Shown piece by piece: positions 18,344 through 27,534 of a stretch of DNA of 64,000 bases; positions within the stretch are counted from its first letter, which is position 1, and each line of letters starts with the position of its first letter. The stretch is from Leptospiraceae bacterium (GTDB lineage: Bacteria > Spirochaetota > Leptospiria > Leptospirales > Leptospiraceae): positions 124,001-188,000 of the forward strand of contig JADJSX010000023.1 in the NCBI GenBank assembly GCA_016711485.1. Reading direction: 5' to 3'. A program made the translations under genes and the position numbers. A model generated the notes under the pieces. The model saw only the letters and a program-made list of their open reading frames with translations, had not been told where the DNA came from and searched no databases.

Positions 18344-18406
18344 CTTTATGACTGACGATTTTAAAAACCCGTTGACTTATTTTTTAAAAATGAGAGAACT
18401 TCTAGT

Positions 18407-20629
18407 ATGATAACCCGCAGAGAATTTATAAAAATTGGAATGAGTGTTACCGCAGCAGCAGCTGCTATTACTTTTAAGGGGATTCCATTCAGTAAAATTT
18501 CTTCCGTACTCGCAAAAGAACCGAAGGACACAGGTACTCGTAAAGTTGCCACTTTTTGCGAAATTTGTTTTTGGAAGTGTGGAATGGTAGCAACGGTCGA
18601 AAATGGAACTATTACTAAAGTAGAGGGTAATCCAAGTCATCCACTATCGAACGGGCGACTTTGCCCGAGGGGAGCAAGCGCTCTTGGGATTGTATACGAT
18701 AAAGATAGATTGAAAAAACCACTTATCCGAGAAAAAACAATGGATGGATCTCAAAGATTCAGAGAAGTGGAATGGGATGAAGCACTTGATTATACCGCTA
18801 AAAAGTTGCAAACTATCATTGATACTCACGGAGCGGATAAAATAGCGTTATTCTCTCACGGACATGGCGGAAGTTTTTTTAAAACCCTACTAGCTGGAAT
18901 GGGAAGCAAAATGGCAACTGCTCCTTCGGATGCACAGTGCAGAGGACCAAGGGATGTGGGATTCAAATTGACCTTCGGTTCAGAAGTAGGAAATCCAGAA
19001 GCACTCGATATTCCAAACTCAAATTGCATCGCCTTTTTAGGTTCTCACTTAGGGGAAAACATGCATAATACTCCCGTTCAGGATTTGAGTGTCGCGATTG
19101 ATAGAGGAGCATCTCTTATTACAGTTGATCCACGATTTTCTACAGTAGCGGGTAAGTCTGATTATTGGTTACCGATTAAACCGGGAACGGATATAGCACT
19201 CTTACTTGCTTGGATGCATGTATTAATACAGGAAGGAATTTACCAAAAGGACTATATCGCAAAAAACGCAATTGGTTTTGAAGAATTAAAAAAACACGTT
19301 CAAGATAAAACGCCAGAGTGGGCTTATGCAATTACTGGCATTGAGCCAGATGTAATTTACAAAACAGCAAGATTACTTGCCAAAAATGCGCCAGCTTCTC
19401 TCGTTCACCCGGGTCGTCACGTAGTTTGGTATGGAAATGATACACAAAGAAGTAGAGCCATAGCGATAGTAAACGCTCTCCTTGGAAATTGGGGCAAAAA
19501 AGGCGGATTTTATTTACCTGTCAAATATCCTATGAAAGACATGCCTCTTCCTGATTTTCCAGAACAGAAAAAGTATCACTTTCCGGAAAATATGAGTTAT
19601 CCGCTCGCTTCCTTTATTCCATCGCAAGAAGTTGTTCGCGCTTCGATTCCAGGAGAAAATGGAATCAAAGAGGGAGAACAGATTCGCAGTTGGATTGTTT
19701 ACGGATGTAACGTTCCACTTACTATGCCAAACCCGCCGATGGTGATGAAAGCAATGCAAAACTTAGACCTACTTGTGGCTATTGATATTATGCCGGCAGA
19801 GATTACTGGATGGGCTGATGTTGTATTACCGGAGTGTTCTTTTATGGAAAGATTCGACGATTTAGATGCAAGACCAAACAGTACTCCGTTTGTGGCTATT
19901 CGTCAACCTGTGATTAATCCAATGTATGCGACGAAACCAGCTTGGTGGATTGCCAAAAATTTAGCAAAACGAATCAATGTGGGTGGGGCAAATCTTGAGA
20001 AATACTTTCCATTTGGAGAAGTAGAAGAATACCTAAAACAGAAAGCAAAGGTTTCTGGAATTGATTATACTCTTTTAAAAGAAAAAGGATGTTTGACTAA
20101 GAAGCCGGATACAATTTACGATTCTTCCGACAAGATGACGTTTAACACTCCTTCCAAAAAAATTGAACTCTATTCCAAAAATCTAAAGGATATGGGATTT
20201 GATCCAATTCCGGAACACACTCAACCGGAAGAGCCGCCGACCGGATACTTTCGATTACTCTTTGGAAGACACCCAGTGCATACTTTTTCTAGAACTACAA
20301 ATAACAAAGTAGCTCTAGAGATTTTCCCAGAAAACGAAGTCTGGATTGATATTGAAATGGCAAAAATCTTTAAATTAAAACAAGGTGCTTACGTCGTTTT
20401 AGAAAACCAAGACGGTGTTAAGAGCAATCGAGTAAAAGTGAAGATAACGAATCGTATCCGACAAGATTGTGTGTATATGGTTCATGGTTTTGGTCGCTCA
20501 GATAAGCGGCTAACAAATAGTTACCTAAAAGGAGCTTCAGACTCTGACTTGGTAACAAAATACATAGTAGACCCAATCATGGGCGGGACAGGAATGAATG
20601 TTAACTTTGTTACAATTTTACGCAGTTAA
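18407..20629 (+). CDS. Tat-exported molybdopterin oxidoreductase, PsrA/PhsA-like catalytic subunit
   Basis: A 740-residue DMSO-reductase-superfamily enzyme. It begins with a twin-arginine signal (TRREFIK, then a hydrophobic Ala-rich stretch). A [4Fe-4S] site follows: Cys51-x2-Cys54-x3-Cys58-x27-Cys86. The likely Mo ligand is Cys178 in S-D-A-Q-C-R-G, as in polysulfide, thiosulfate and arsenate reductases rather than the Ser of DMSO reductase. The C-terminal dinucleotide-binding domain is complete. The next genes supply an Fe-S subunit and an NrfD subunit, so it is the periplasmic catalytic part of a membrane-bound three-subunit enzyme. The YeeE and rhodanese neighbours favour a sulfur compound as substrate; direction of reaction is not known. 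Confidence 0.88.
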   Translation: MITRREFIKIGMSVTAAAAAITFKGIPFSKISSVLAKEPKDTGTRKVATFCEICFWKCGMVATVENGTITKVEGNPSHPLSNGRLCPRGASALGIVYDKDRLKKPLIREKTMDGSQRFREVEWDEALDYTAKKLQTIIDTHGADKIALFSHGHGGSFFKTLLAGMGSKMATAPSDAQCRGPRDVGFKLTFGSEVGNPEALDIPNSNCIAFLGSHLGENMHNTPVQDLSVAIDRGASLITVDPRFSTVAGKSDYWLPIKPGTDIALLLAWMHVLIQEGIYQKDYIAKNAIGFEELKKHVQDKTPEWAYAITGIEPDVIYKTARLLAKNAPASLVHPGRHVVWYGNDTQRSRAIAIVNALLGNWGKKGGFYLPVKYPMKDMPLPDFPEQKKYHFPENMSYPLASFIPSQEVVRASIPGENGIKEGEQIRSWIVYGCNVPLTMPNPPMVMKAMQNLDLLVAIDIMPAEITGWADVVLPECSFMERFDDLDARPNSTPFVAIRQPVINPMYATKPAWWIAKNLAKRINVGGANLEKYFPFGEVEEYLKQKAKVSGIDYTLLKEKGCLTKKPDTIYDSSDKMTFNTPSKKIELYSKNLKDMGFDPIPEHTQPEEPPTGYFRLLFGRHPVHTFSRTTNNKVALEIFPENEVWIDIEMAKIFKLKQGAYVVLENQDGVKSNRVKVKITNRIRQDCVYMVHGFGRSDKRLTNSYLKGASDSDLVTKYIVDPIMGGTGMNVNFVTILRS

Positions 20630-20640
20630 AAAAGAAGTAT

Positions 20641-20657
20641 GGAGTTTTGAAAACTCC
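20641..20657 (+). other. Small hairpin between the molybdoenzyme and ferredoxin genes
   Basis: GGAGTTTT, one base, then AAAACTCC forms a perfect 8-bp stem directly after the molybdoenzyme stop, within the 114-bp spacer before the next gene. There is no T run. It may tune read-through or mRNA stability inside the operon. Confidence 0.35.
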
Positions 20658-20743
20658 CCAAGTTGCCAACAGGCTCCTTGTTTATCCAACCATTCGTCCA
20701 CAATACGAGTGGTTGATTCGAAACGTTCGATGGGAGGAAACTT

Positions 20744-21298
20744 ATGAGATATGGAATGGCGATTGATGTAGAAAAATGTGTAGCGTGTAACGCATGTGTG
20801 TTTGCGTGTAAGAATGAAAACAATGTGCCTGATGGCTATGCTAGGGAATGGACGGTTCAAATTGTAGAGGGAAAATTTCCAAACCTCACGATGGAAAACT
20901 ATTCCGAAAGGTGTCACCATTGTTCCAATCCACCTTGTGTTTATACTTGTCCAACCGGTGCTTCCCATGTTATAGAGGGCGGTATAGTGAAAGTAACCGC
21001 AGATATGTGCATTGGGTGTAAGGCATGTGTAATTTCTTGTCCTTATGATGCGCGTTATGTCCATCCGGACGGTTATGTAGATAAATGCACATTTTGCGAT
21101 CATTTAGTAAAAGAAGGCAAAAATCCAGCATGTGTAGATGTTTGTCCGACTTTTTGTTTAACTTTCGGTGATGTTGATGACAAAAATAGTGACCTTTCAA
21201 AACTTCTTAAAAAAAGAAACTACAAGAAGCTAAAAGAAGATGCAGGAACAGAACCAAATCTATTTTTCCTTTACGGGAAGAGTGGTAAAAAGAGGTAA
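20744..21298 (+). CDS. Four-cluster ferredoxin subunit, PsrB/PhsB-like
   Basis: A 184-residue electron-transfer subunit with sixteen Cys arranged for four [4Fe-4S] clusters: Cys12-15-18-22, Cys57-60-65-69, Cys89-92-95-99 and Cys115-118-130-134. This is the classical B subunit of complex iron-sulfur molybdoenzymes, carrying electrons between the catalytic subunit and the membrane anchor. It has no signal peptide, as expected for a partner carried through Tat by the A subunit. GGGAGG precedes the ATG. The next gene begins three bases after its stop. Confidence 0.92.
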   Translation: MRYGMAIDVEKCVACNACVFACKNENNVPDGYAREWTVQIVEGKFPNLTMENYSERCHHCSNPPCVYTCPTGASHVIEGGIVKVTADMCIGCKACVISCPYDARYVHPDGYVDKCTFCDHLVKEGKNPACVDVCPTFCLTFGDVDDKNSDLSKLLKKRNYKKLKEDAGTEPNLFFLYGKSGKKR

Positions 21299-21301
21299 AT
21301 C

Positions 21302-22315
21302 ATGGATAGTTTAAAGGAAGCAATTGAAATTACGATTAATCGGCATAATCCGCATATTGATCCCAGTCTCTCTCTTTGGAGATGGGAAATTCCAACCTAC
21401 CTTTTTTTGGGTGGACTCACTGCCGGTATTCTATTGTTGTCTGGGATTCTTTATCTATTGAAAAAGGAAGAAGAGTTTCCGTTTGCTACTCGTATTGCGC
21501 CGATCTTTGCGCCCCCGATTTTGGCTTTAGGTATGCTTTTTCTATTTTTGGATCTGGAACACAAACTCTATGTCTGGCGACTCTATCTCACATTTGAGTG
21601 GTCATCTCCTATGTCATGGGGGTCTTGGGCTTTAATCTTAATATTTCCATCGTCAATTTTATTTGGTATCATGCAACTGGATTTGGATATGAGGACAAAA
21701 TTTAGCCAGTTATTGGTTAATGCCAAGTATGCGAACAAACAATTTGTGTATTTGGATTCTATATTACAAAAATTGTATTCTTTTTTAGACGCAAAGAAAA
21801 TTTACATACCAATATTAGCGTATACGAATATAGTAATGGGAGCATTCATCGGAATTTACACAGGAATTCTCTTAAGTTCTTTTATCTCCAGACCATTTTG
21901 GAATACTCCGATTCTCGGCATTCTATTTCTCACTTCTGGTATTTCTGCTGCCTCTGCTTTTATGATGCTCGGCACAAAGAAAATAGAAGAAGAACATACA
22001 ATGGCAAAGTTGGATATTTTATTTTTAATTCTGGAATTATTTTTACTCGCACAGATTTTTATTGGGTACTTTACATCTAGTGCCTATCACAATCAGGCGG
22101 GTCGAATGATATTTGGCGGAAATTATACTGGAGTATTTTGGATGCTTGTAGTTTTACAAGGGGTGTGTTTTCCCTTATTCATGGAGATCATGGAGTTAAA
22201 ACATGTATTCAAATTTAAATACCTGACACCGATTTCCGTATTGGTTGGAGGATTTCTCCTCCGCATAATGTTTGTTTACCTCGGACAAATGTCTAAAGTG
22301 GAGTTAAGTCTATGA
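21302..22315 (+). CDS. NrfD/PsrC-like membrane anchor subunit
   Basis: A 337-residue membrane protein with eight or nine helices of the polysulfide reductase NrfD family (PF03916/PF14589-like). It opens with LSLWRWEIPTYLFLGGLTAGILLLSG, the usual NrfD first helix with an acidic residue facing the quinone site. It should exchange electrons between the menaquinone pool and the ferredoxin subunit without haem. AGAGG lies before the ATG. Its last codons overlap the start of the first YeeE gene by four bases, so the transporter genes are translationally coupled to the enzyme. Confidence 0.88.
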   Translation: MDSLKEAIEITINRHNPHIDPSLSLWRWEIPTYLFLGGLTAGILLLSGILYLLKKEEEFPFATRIAPIFAPPILALGMLFLFLDLEHKLYVWRLYLTFEWSSPMSWGSWALILIFPSSILFGIMQLDLDMRTKFSQLLVNAKYANKQFVYLDSILQKLYSFLDAKKIYIPILAYTNIVMGAFIGIYTGILLSSFISRPFWNTPILGILFLTSGISAASAFMMLGTKKIEEEHTMAKLDILFLILELFLLAQIFIGYFTSSAYHNQAGRMIFGGNYTGVFWMLVVLQGVCFPLFMEIMELKHVFKFKYLTPISVLVGGFLLRIMFVYLGQMSKVELSL

Positions 22316-22848
22316 ACGAGCTAGAAAATAAGAAATTAGAACCAAAAGAATTCTGGTCACCATACGTTGCAGGGACTGGGCTGGGAATTGTTTTGCTTCT
22401 CTCCTTTGTATTTATGGGAAGAGGACTTGGAGCATCCGGTGCATTAACTAGATTATCTGCCTATTTCATGAATCTATTTGTAACTAGTCATACCTCTAAA
22501 CTCAGTTATTTACAGGAATACTTGTCTGACGACTACCACGTGTTAAATGAATTTTTGGTATTCATGTTGGCGGGTGTTTTTGTTGGCGGATTCATAAGTG
22601 CCGCCTTTGCAGGTAGAGTAAAATACGGAATCGAAAAAGGTCCTACATTTCCAGCTTGGGCAAGACTTGTATTGGCATTTGGTGGTGGAATTGTTTCGGC
22701 ATATGGAGCTAGGCTTGCAAGAGGTTGCACGTCTGGACAAGCGTTAACCGGCGGAGCATCTTTAGCATTAGGCTCTTGGATTTTCATGATTTGCGCGTTT
22801 GCGGGCGGTTATGCGCTCGCGTATTTTGTTAGGAGGCAATGGAAATAA
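22312..22848 (+). CDS. YeeE/YedE-type transporter, N-terminal half protein
   Basis: A 178-residue membrane protein of the sulfur-transport (DUF395, YeeE/YedE) family. It has about four or five helices and the motif RLARGCTSGQALTGGASLALGSW, whose Cys corresponds to a conserved thiosulfate-path Cys in YeeE. In many bacteria the two halves are one protein; here the second half is a separate gene directly behind. The pair probably moves thiosulfate or a related sulfur compound across the inner membrane. Confidence 0.85.
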   Translation: MNELENKKLEPKEFWSPYVAGTGLGIVLLLSFVFMGRGLGASGALTRLSAYFMNLFVTSHTSKLSYLQEYLSDDYHVLNEFLVFMLAGVFVGGFISAAFAGRVKYGIEKGPTFPAWARLVLAFGGGIVSAYGARLARGCTSGQALTGGASLALGSWIFMICAFAGGYALAYFVRRQWK

Positions 22849-22849
22849 T

Positions 22850-23437
22850 ATGGCTCCCTTAATTAAGTATGAATATTTTGGACGGGAATTTGGAATTATA
22901 ATCGCAATGTTTTTAGGATTTGGGTTCGGCTTCTTTTTAGAAAAAGCAGGGTTCGGATCTGGGAAAAAATTATGCGATGTGTGGTATGGAAGAGACTTTG
23001 CTGTAGTAAGAGTCATGTTTACTGCTATCATTGTAGCTATGATGGGAATTTTTGGACTTCATTATCTGGGGTTAATGGATTTGGAGCTAATATATATTAA
23101 CCCAACCTATATTCCTTCCCAGATAGTCGGCGGACTTTTACTTGGCGCTGGATTTGCTATTGGCGGATACTGTCCGGGAACATCAGCAGTTGCTATTTCT
23201 TCTGGCAAACTTGACGGACTTATTTTTACACTCGGATTTTTAGGTGGTGTGATTGGATTTAGTGAAATGTTTCCGTGGATTGAAGGTTTTTACAATTCAG
23301 GATCTATGGGTAGAAAATTTCTATATGAACCACTTGGAATGTCGCCAGGACTAACGGTATTCCTTGTTATCCTCCTTGCTATCGGCACATTTTGGCTGGT
23401 CGGAAAGATTGAAGCAAAGGTAAAAGGAGGAAAGTGA
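22850..23437 (+). CDS. YeeE/YedE-type transporter, C-terminal half protein
   Basis: A 195-residue membrane protein that completes the preceding half. It contains EKAGFGSGKKLCDVWYGRDF, the typical opening of the second YeeE repeat, and FAIGGYCPGTSAVAISSGKLDG with the conserved G-Y-C-P-G-T. The ATG at 22850 is one base beyond the stop of the first half and has AGGAGG upstream inside that gene; a longer reading from 22799 would need a TTG and overlap. The 3' end overlaps the region of the rhodanese start, so all these genes are coupled. Confidence 0.85.
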   Translation: MAPLIKYEYFGREFGIIIAMFLGFGFGFFLEKAGFGSGKKLCDVWYGRDFAVVRVMFTAIIVAMMGIFGLHYLGLMDLELIYINPTYIPSQIVGGLLLGAGFAIGGYCPGTSAVAISSGKLDGLIFTLGFLGGVIGFSEMFPWIEGFYNSGSMGRKFLYEPLGMSPGLTVFLVILLAIGTFWLVGKIEAKVKGGK

Positions 23438-24057
23438 TGAAGCTAATTACGAATATCCGAAAAAACGCGCATTGGATTGCGATCGGGATTGGAGTTTTGA
23501 TTCTTAGTATGTCGCTATTTTCCGACAAGGATTTACCTAAAGCGTTCGCCATAGATTATGCAACCGTTAACCGCTCGATTTCACCAGAAGAGTTGGCGAA
23601 TTTATACATGCAAAACAAACAAGACTTTGAAGTATTGGATTTACGAAGCACAGAAAGTTACAACCGTGGGCATATAAAAAATGCAATTTCTTGTCCTGCT
23701 TGTCACACAGATAAAGCGGATGCAAAAGAAAAACAAAAGGATATGCCTGATTTTAATAAAAAATTTATCCTCTACACCGAAACAGGGAAAGAGGCTGTCA
23801 AACTGCCGCGGATAATGGCAAAACATACTTCTCTCTATTTACTTTCGGGCGGTTACGAAGCGTTCGAGAATACGATCCTTCGTCCACAAGTGATTTCTGA
23901 AGAGGACACGGAAGAAGTTGTTTTATATAAGAAAAAAATGAATGCAGTTTACAATTACTTCACTGGCAAGGAACAAATAGCTCCCCCAACAGGTTCTGAG
24001 CAAAAGACAATTAAGAAGAGAGCTTCGCACACTTTAGGGAAATCGGAAGGGTGTTAG
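23437..24057 (+). CDS. Membrane-anchored rhodanese-fold protein with a CXXCH motif
   Basis: A 206-residue protein: an N-terminal membrane helix (HWIAIGIGVLILSMSLF), then a rhodanese-like domain (EELANLYMQNKQDFEVLDLR, YNRGHIKNA, LYLLSGGYEAF). The catalytic-loop position, normally C-x-x-G-x-R, reads Y-T-E-T-G-K (113-118), so the sulfur-carrying Cys is missing there. Instead C-P-A-C-H (86-90) stands just after GHIKNA, matching a c-type haem site, which is plausible for an exported domain. AGGAGG lies six bases before ATG 23437; a GTG three bases earlier is less likely. It probably handles sulfur or electrons for the molybdoenzyme module. Confidence 0.75.
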   Translation: MKLITNIRKNAHWIAIGIGVLILSMSLFSDKDLPKAFAIDYATVNRSISPEELANLYMQNKQDFEVLDLRSTESYNRGHIKNAISCPACHTDKADAKEKQKDMPDFNKKFILYTETGKEAVKLPRIMAKHTSLYLLSGGYEAFENTILRPQVISEEDTEEVVLYKKKMNAVYNYFTGKEQIAPPTGSEQKTIKKRASHTLGKSEGC

Positions 24058-24282
24058 ATGAGTGGTGAAATTCTGGATTAGCCTCAAAGGCGCAGAGACA
24101 CGGAGAAGGAATTTTGAGAGTTGCTCCTGACTAAGTTTGATAGCGAAAGCGCGAGTTCGGGTGATAGTCGTTAACTACAAGTGCTAAAATACTTTTTTTA
24201 TTAGTATTTCTCGAGTATTACATACTTGGAAGCGGCTGCCTAAAACGACAATATATATAGTCTAAACTTGAAGAGGTAGTTT

Positions 24283-25779
24283 TTGCTGTATAAAAAATTC
24301 TTAATTCTTAATTCTTCATTCTTAATTTTTCTTTTCCTTTCTTGTTCACCGAGTGTATCGGAAAATTCTTGTCGTTCTTGTCATCAAATGACTATTAGCC
24401 ACAAGGCCAGCTGTGTAGATTGTCATCTAGGTAATGCAACGGTTTCCAAAAAAGAATCTGCGCACAGTGGACTTATTTCTATCCCCGGGAATCTTTCTAA
24501 CGTAGAGGCGACTTGTGGTAAATGTCATTTGTCTGAGACGCATAGAATTTCTAAATCTTTAATGACCACAAATTCAGGGATGATAGCCGTTAACCGTTGG
24601 GTCTTTGGTGAATCTAGGCTCAAAGATAACAATCTAAATTTACATACCTTACAAACAGAGAAGAGTCCGGCGGATTCTTATTTTTCCCAACAGTGCGCAT
24701 CTTGCCATTTGGGAGCGGATAAGAAAAAAGGTGAACACACTGGTTACGAGAAAGGGGGAGGGTGTCTCGCTTGTCACTTGGAATTATCCAATAAAGAAAC
24801 ACATCCGATACTTGTAAAAACTCCAAAGGACGAATCTTGTTTTAATTGTCATTCTAGATCGAGTCGAATTTCACTCAATTACAATGGACTTGTAGAAATG
24901 GATGAAAATGATACTTCAATTCCAGCCAGAATTCTATATGATGGAAGAAGAGTAAAACAAATTCAAGAAGATATTCATAAGACAAAAGGACTAACTTGTG
25001 TTACCTGCCACAAAAGTTTGGACGTTATGGGAGATGGAAATGAACATCTACACAAAGAAGATTCGGTTTATGTAAAATGTGAATCTTGTCATAATAGTAT
25101 TTCCGATAAAAATCACAAAACAAACCACGAAAGAGTTTCTTGCACTGCTTGCCATTCTGCCTGGGCACCGAATTGTTTTGGGTGTCATATTAGTTATGAT
25201 AGTACCAAAGAGGGTTACAATCATTTAACGCAAAAAACAGAAAAAGGAAGATGGATCGAAGAGGCGGGGGAAATGTTCATTAAACCCTCGGCACTAGGTG
25301 TTACGAAAGATAATAAAATCAGACCTTTTATTCCAGGTATGAAACTGACCATAGACAAATCAGGATTTACCGGAAAGAAAGACAAACTCATTACTAAAAA
25401 TTTATTCGCTCCTTCCTTTTCTCATACGATCACGAAACAGGGTAGGTCTTGCCAGTCCTGTCATAACAGTTCCTATACCCTCGGATTCGGGGAAGGGAAA
25501 ATTATTTTTGATAAAAATTCCTTTCGATTTATTTCTGATTATAAAAAGATAAATAGACTTCCCGAAGATGCATGGATTATTCCGCAAACTGAATACAATA
25601 ATAAAGAAGAATTAAGCGTAAGAACCGGTGCTAGATCACTAAATTCAATTGAACAACAAAAAATTTTAAATGTTGGTAAATGCTTAGTATGTCACAAGGA
25701 ATCTGAATCCTTATTTTTGAATTTTGAAAAATTTAAATCCTATATTCATAAGACCAATGGTAACGAAGAAATGAAATAA
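24283..25779 (+). CDS. Dodecahaem c-type cytochrome lipoprotein
   Basis: A 498-residue exported protein with twelve CXXCH motifs (CRSCH, CVDCH, CGKCH, CASCH, CLACH, CFNCH, CVTCH, CESCH, CTACH, CFGCH, CQSCH, CLVCH). The N-terminus is a lipoprotein signal ending LFLSC, so it is anchored to a membrane. I do not recognise a named family. The start is a TTG with GAGG seven to ten bases before it. It lies 225 bp behind the rhodanese gene and may have its own promoter, but it is a natural periplasmic electron partner for the molybdoenzyme or rhodanese proteins, and may carry electrons toward the outer membrane. Confidence 0.88.
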   Translation: MLYKKFLILNSSFLIFLFLSCSPSVSENSCRSCHQMTISHKASCVDCHLGNATVSKKESAHSGLISIPGNLSNVEATCGKCHLSETHRISKSLMTTNSGMIAVNRWVFGESRLKDNNLNLHTLQTEKSPADSYFSQQCASCHLGADKKKGEHTGYEKGGGCLACHLELSNKETHPILVKTPKDESCFNCHSRSSRISLNYNGLVEMDENDTSIPARILYDGRRVKQIQEDIHKTKGLTCVTCHKSLDVMGDGNEHLHKEDSVYVKCESCHNSISDKNHKTNHERVSCTACHSAWAPNCFGCHISYDSTKEGYNHLTQKTEKGRWIEEAGEMFIKPSALGVTKDNKIRPFIPGMKLTIDKSGFTGKKDKLITKNLFAPSFSHTITKQGRSCQSCHNSSYTLGFGEGKIIFDKNSFRFISDYKKINRLPEDAWIIPQTEYNNKEELSVRTGARSLNSIEQQKILNVGKCLVCHKESESLFLNFEKFKSYIHKTNGNEEMK

Positions 25780-25941
25780 CCCCTAAAAAATATAACACCG
25801 GCTAATGACTGTTGAGGAAATTCTTCAGGTAAATTAATTTGAAATCAGATTCGTCTTGCTTTTTGAAATTAAATTCTCAATCTGTACATTAGTTTTGTTT
25901 CTTAATACGTATTCGCAAGCAATAAAATACAAGGACTAATT

Positions 25942-26313
25942 ATGGCAAAAGATTTTCCAGAAAAAAGAAAGGCTCCTCGGGTTTCTCTCGAAACATTCAG
26001 TGACTTTAAAAATGAGAATGGAGAAATAGAAAAAGATTGTTATATTCAAAACATAGGAACCGGCGGGATCATGGCAATGTCCATTCTACAACACAATGTA
26101 GGTGACAAAATGAAAATTTCCTTTAAAATAAAAGACCGAATATTTGAAAAAGAAGGTGTGGTAAAATTTTTGAAACCTCTCACAGAAAGTAGAAAACACG
26201 TTTTAAAGATTGGAAAAAATCTAAATTTTGCAAATAGACTAAATATTGCGTTTAACGATGATATTTCGATGAATGATTTTGAATACATCAAATTCAATTA
26301 TCTCAAGGATTAA
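25942..26313 (+). CDS. PilZ-domain protein
   Basis: A 123-residue stand-alone PilZ domain. The c-di-GMP motifs are recognisable: the basic R-x-x-x-R-type stretch KRKAPRVSL near residue 8 and the later YIQNIGTGGIM in place of D/N-x-S-x-x-G. It would bind c-di-GMP and alter a partner protein or motility. Two c-di-GMP enzymes are encoded in this window (34374-35792 and 42985-44940). It is followed at once by the broken acyltransferase frame. Confidence 0.75.
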   Translation: MAKDFPEKRKAPRVSLETFSDFKNENGEIEKDCYIQNIGTGGIMAMSILQHNVGDKMKISFKIKDRIFEKEGVVKFLKPLTESRKHVLKIGKNLNFANRLNIAFNDDISMNDFEYIKFNYLKD

Positions 26314-26316
26314 TAT

Positions 26317-27443
26317 ATGGACGCATAAAAAAAAACTCTAAACAGTTCTGAATCGAATTCTGCGAATTTAGATGAAATTAATAAACACTTTGATTATAAT
26401 TTTTTAAAAAATCTTGCAATTAATATTCTGCAACCAATTGATAAATACTATTTTCGTTCTAAATTTATTAATTTTGAAACGATACCCGGTAGAAATAATC
26501 CAGAAACACCGGCAATTTATATATGTAATCACTCTGGTATGGGTTTTCCTTGGGATGCGATCATTCTTGTAGGTAAAATTTTCCTTCAGAATAAATATGA
26601 AATGCAAAACTCTCTTCGAGCGTTAACTGCACCAGCGTTATCCGCTAGCCGCTATATGCAACCTTATTTTGTAGATGATTTTTTGGAAACGAGTCGGTGG
26701 TGTGGATGCGACACTAGATAACTTTGATTCGATGATGAAACTTAAAGAGTCCAACGTCCTAATTTTTCCAGAAGGAATTGCTGGAATAGGAAAGGGATTT
26801 GATAAACGTTACCAACTACAACAATTTTCTAGTTCCTTTATTCGAATGGCAATCAAATACAAAACAGATATCATTCCTGTTTCAGTGGTAAATGGCGAAT
26901 ACATAAATCCTACAGTTACCGAAACGATGATCTAAATAAATTAGTTAATAAACTAGGTATTCCATTTCTACCGGTTGGACCTTTAACAGCGTTAATCGCC
27001 TTACAACCTTGGATGTATTTTTTGGAATGCCTTCGAAACTCACTTACTTCCGCGGAAAAACAATTAAACTCTACGAGATGACAGACAAACCATTAGAGAG
27101 ATTAAAGAAAAAAGAAATTCACCAACTGAGAGACGCGGTTCAATTGCAAATGCAAACAGAAATAGATCAAGCCGTAGAGATTTACGGCAAAGACCCATAT
27201 TCCTTAGAAGAGTTAGGCGACATCTGGAGAGATAACTTAGATAAAATACTATATATTTTACCTTCGGGCTGGCCTGTTCTATTCCAAGAACATGAAAGAC
27301 GATATGCGACAGAGAAATCTTTTCAAATTCCGTTTAACAATGAGTCTTATATGAAAGCTCTTTCTAAAACACCGGAAAATCTTTTCTACGGACTGCCAAT
27401 ACTAGGAATAGCTGGTCTTCTTAAATGGAAGGGAGTTTTTTAG
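26317..27443 (+). pseudogene. Lysophospholipid acyltransferase-like gene, multiply frameshifted
   Basis: Joined across frames, the pieces read as a 1-acyl-glycerol-3-phosphate acyltransferase-like protein: NHSGMGFPWDAI as the His/Asp catalytic block, FLERVGGVDATLDN, NVLIFPEGIAGIGKGF as the family FPEG block, then IPFLPVGPLTALIALQPW and FFGMPSKLTYFRGK. The ATG at 26317 is followed by TAA at the fourth codon. Frame changes occur near 26690 (one extra A), 26920 (one T missing) and 27020 (one T missing from a T run). The later part (27009-27443) is open. It is either a decayed gene or an intact gene with local sequence errors; the neighbouring CheB-CheR gene shows the same pattern. Confidence 0.75.
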
Positions 27444-27534
27444 ATAAGTGTTTACGAATTAAATAACGTGAGTTCGGTGTAACCGGAGATTACTCACTGT
27501 CACCCCCGAAATTCCATCCTCATACTATTGAATG

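Noticed and set aside
20618..21103. 161-codon open frame on the minus strand opposite the ferredoxin gene
   Set aside because: It mirrors the Cys-rich coding frame on the plus strand and shows no domain, start signal or sensible composition; the plus-strand gene is certain.
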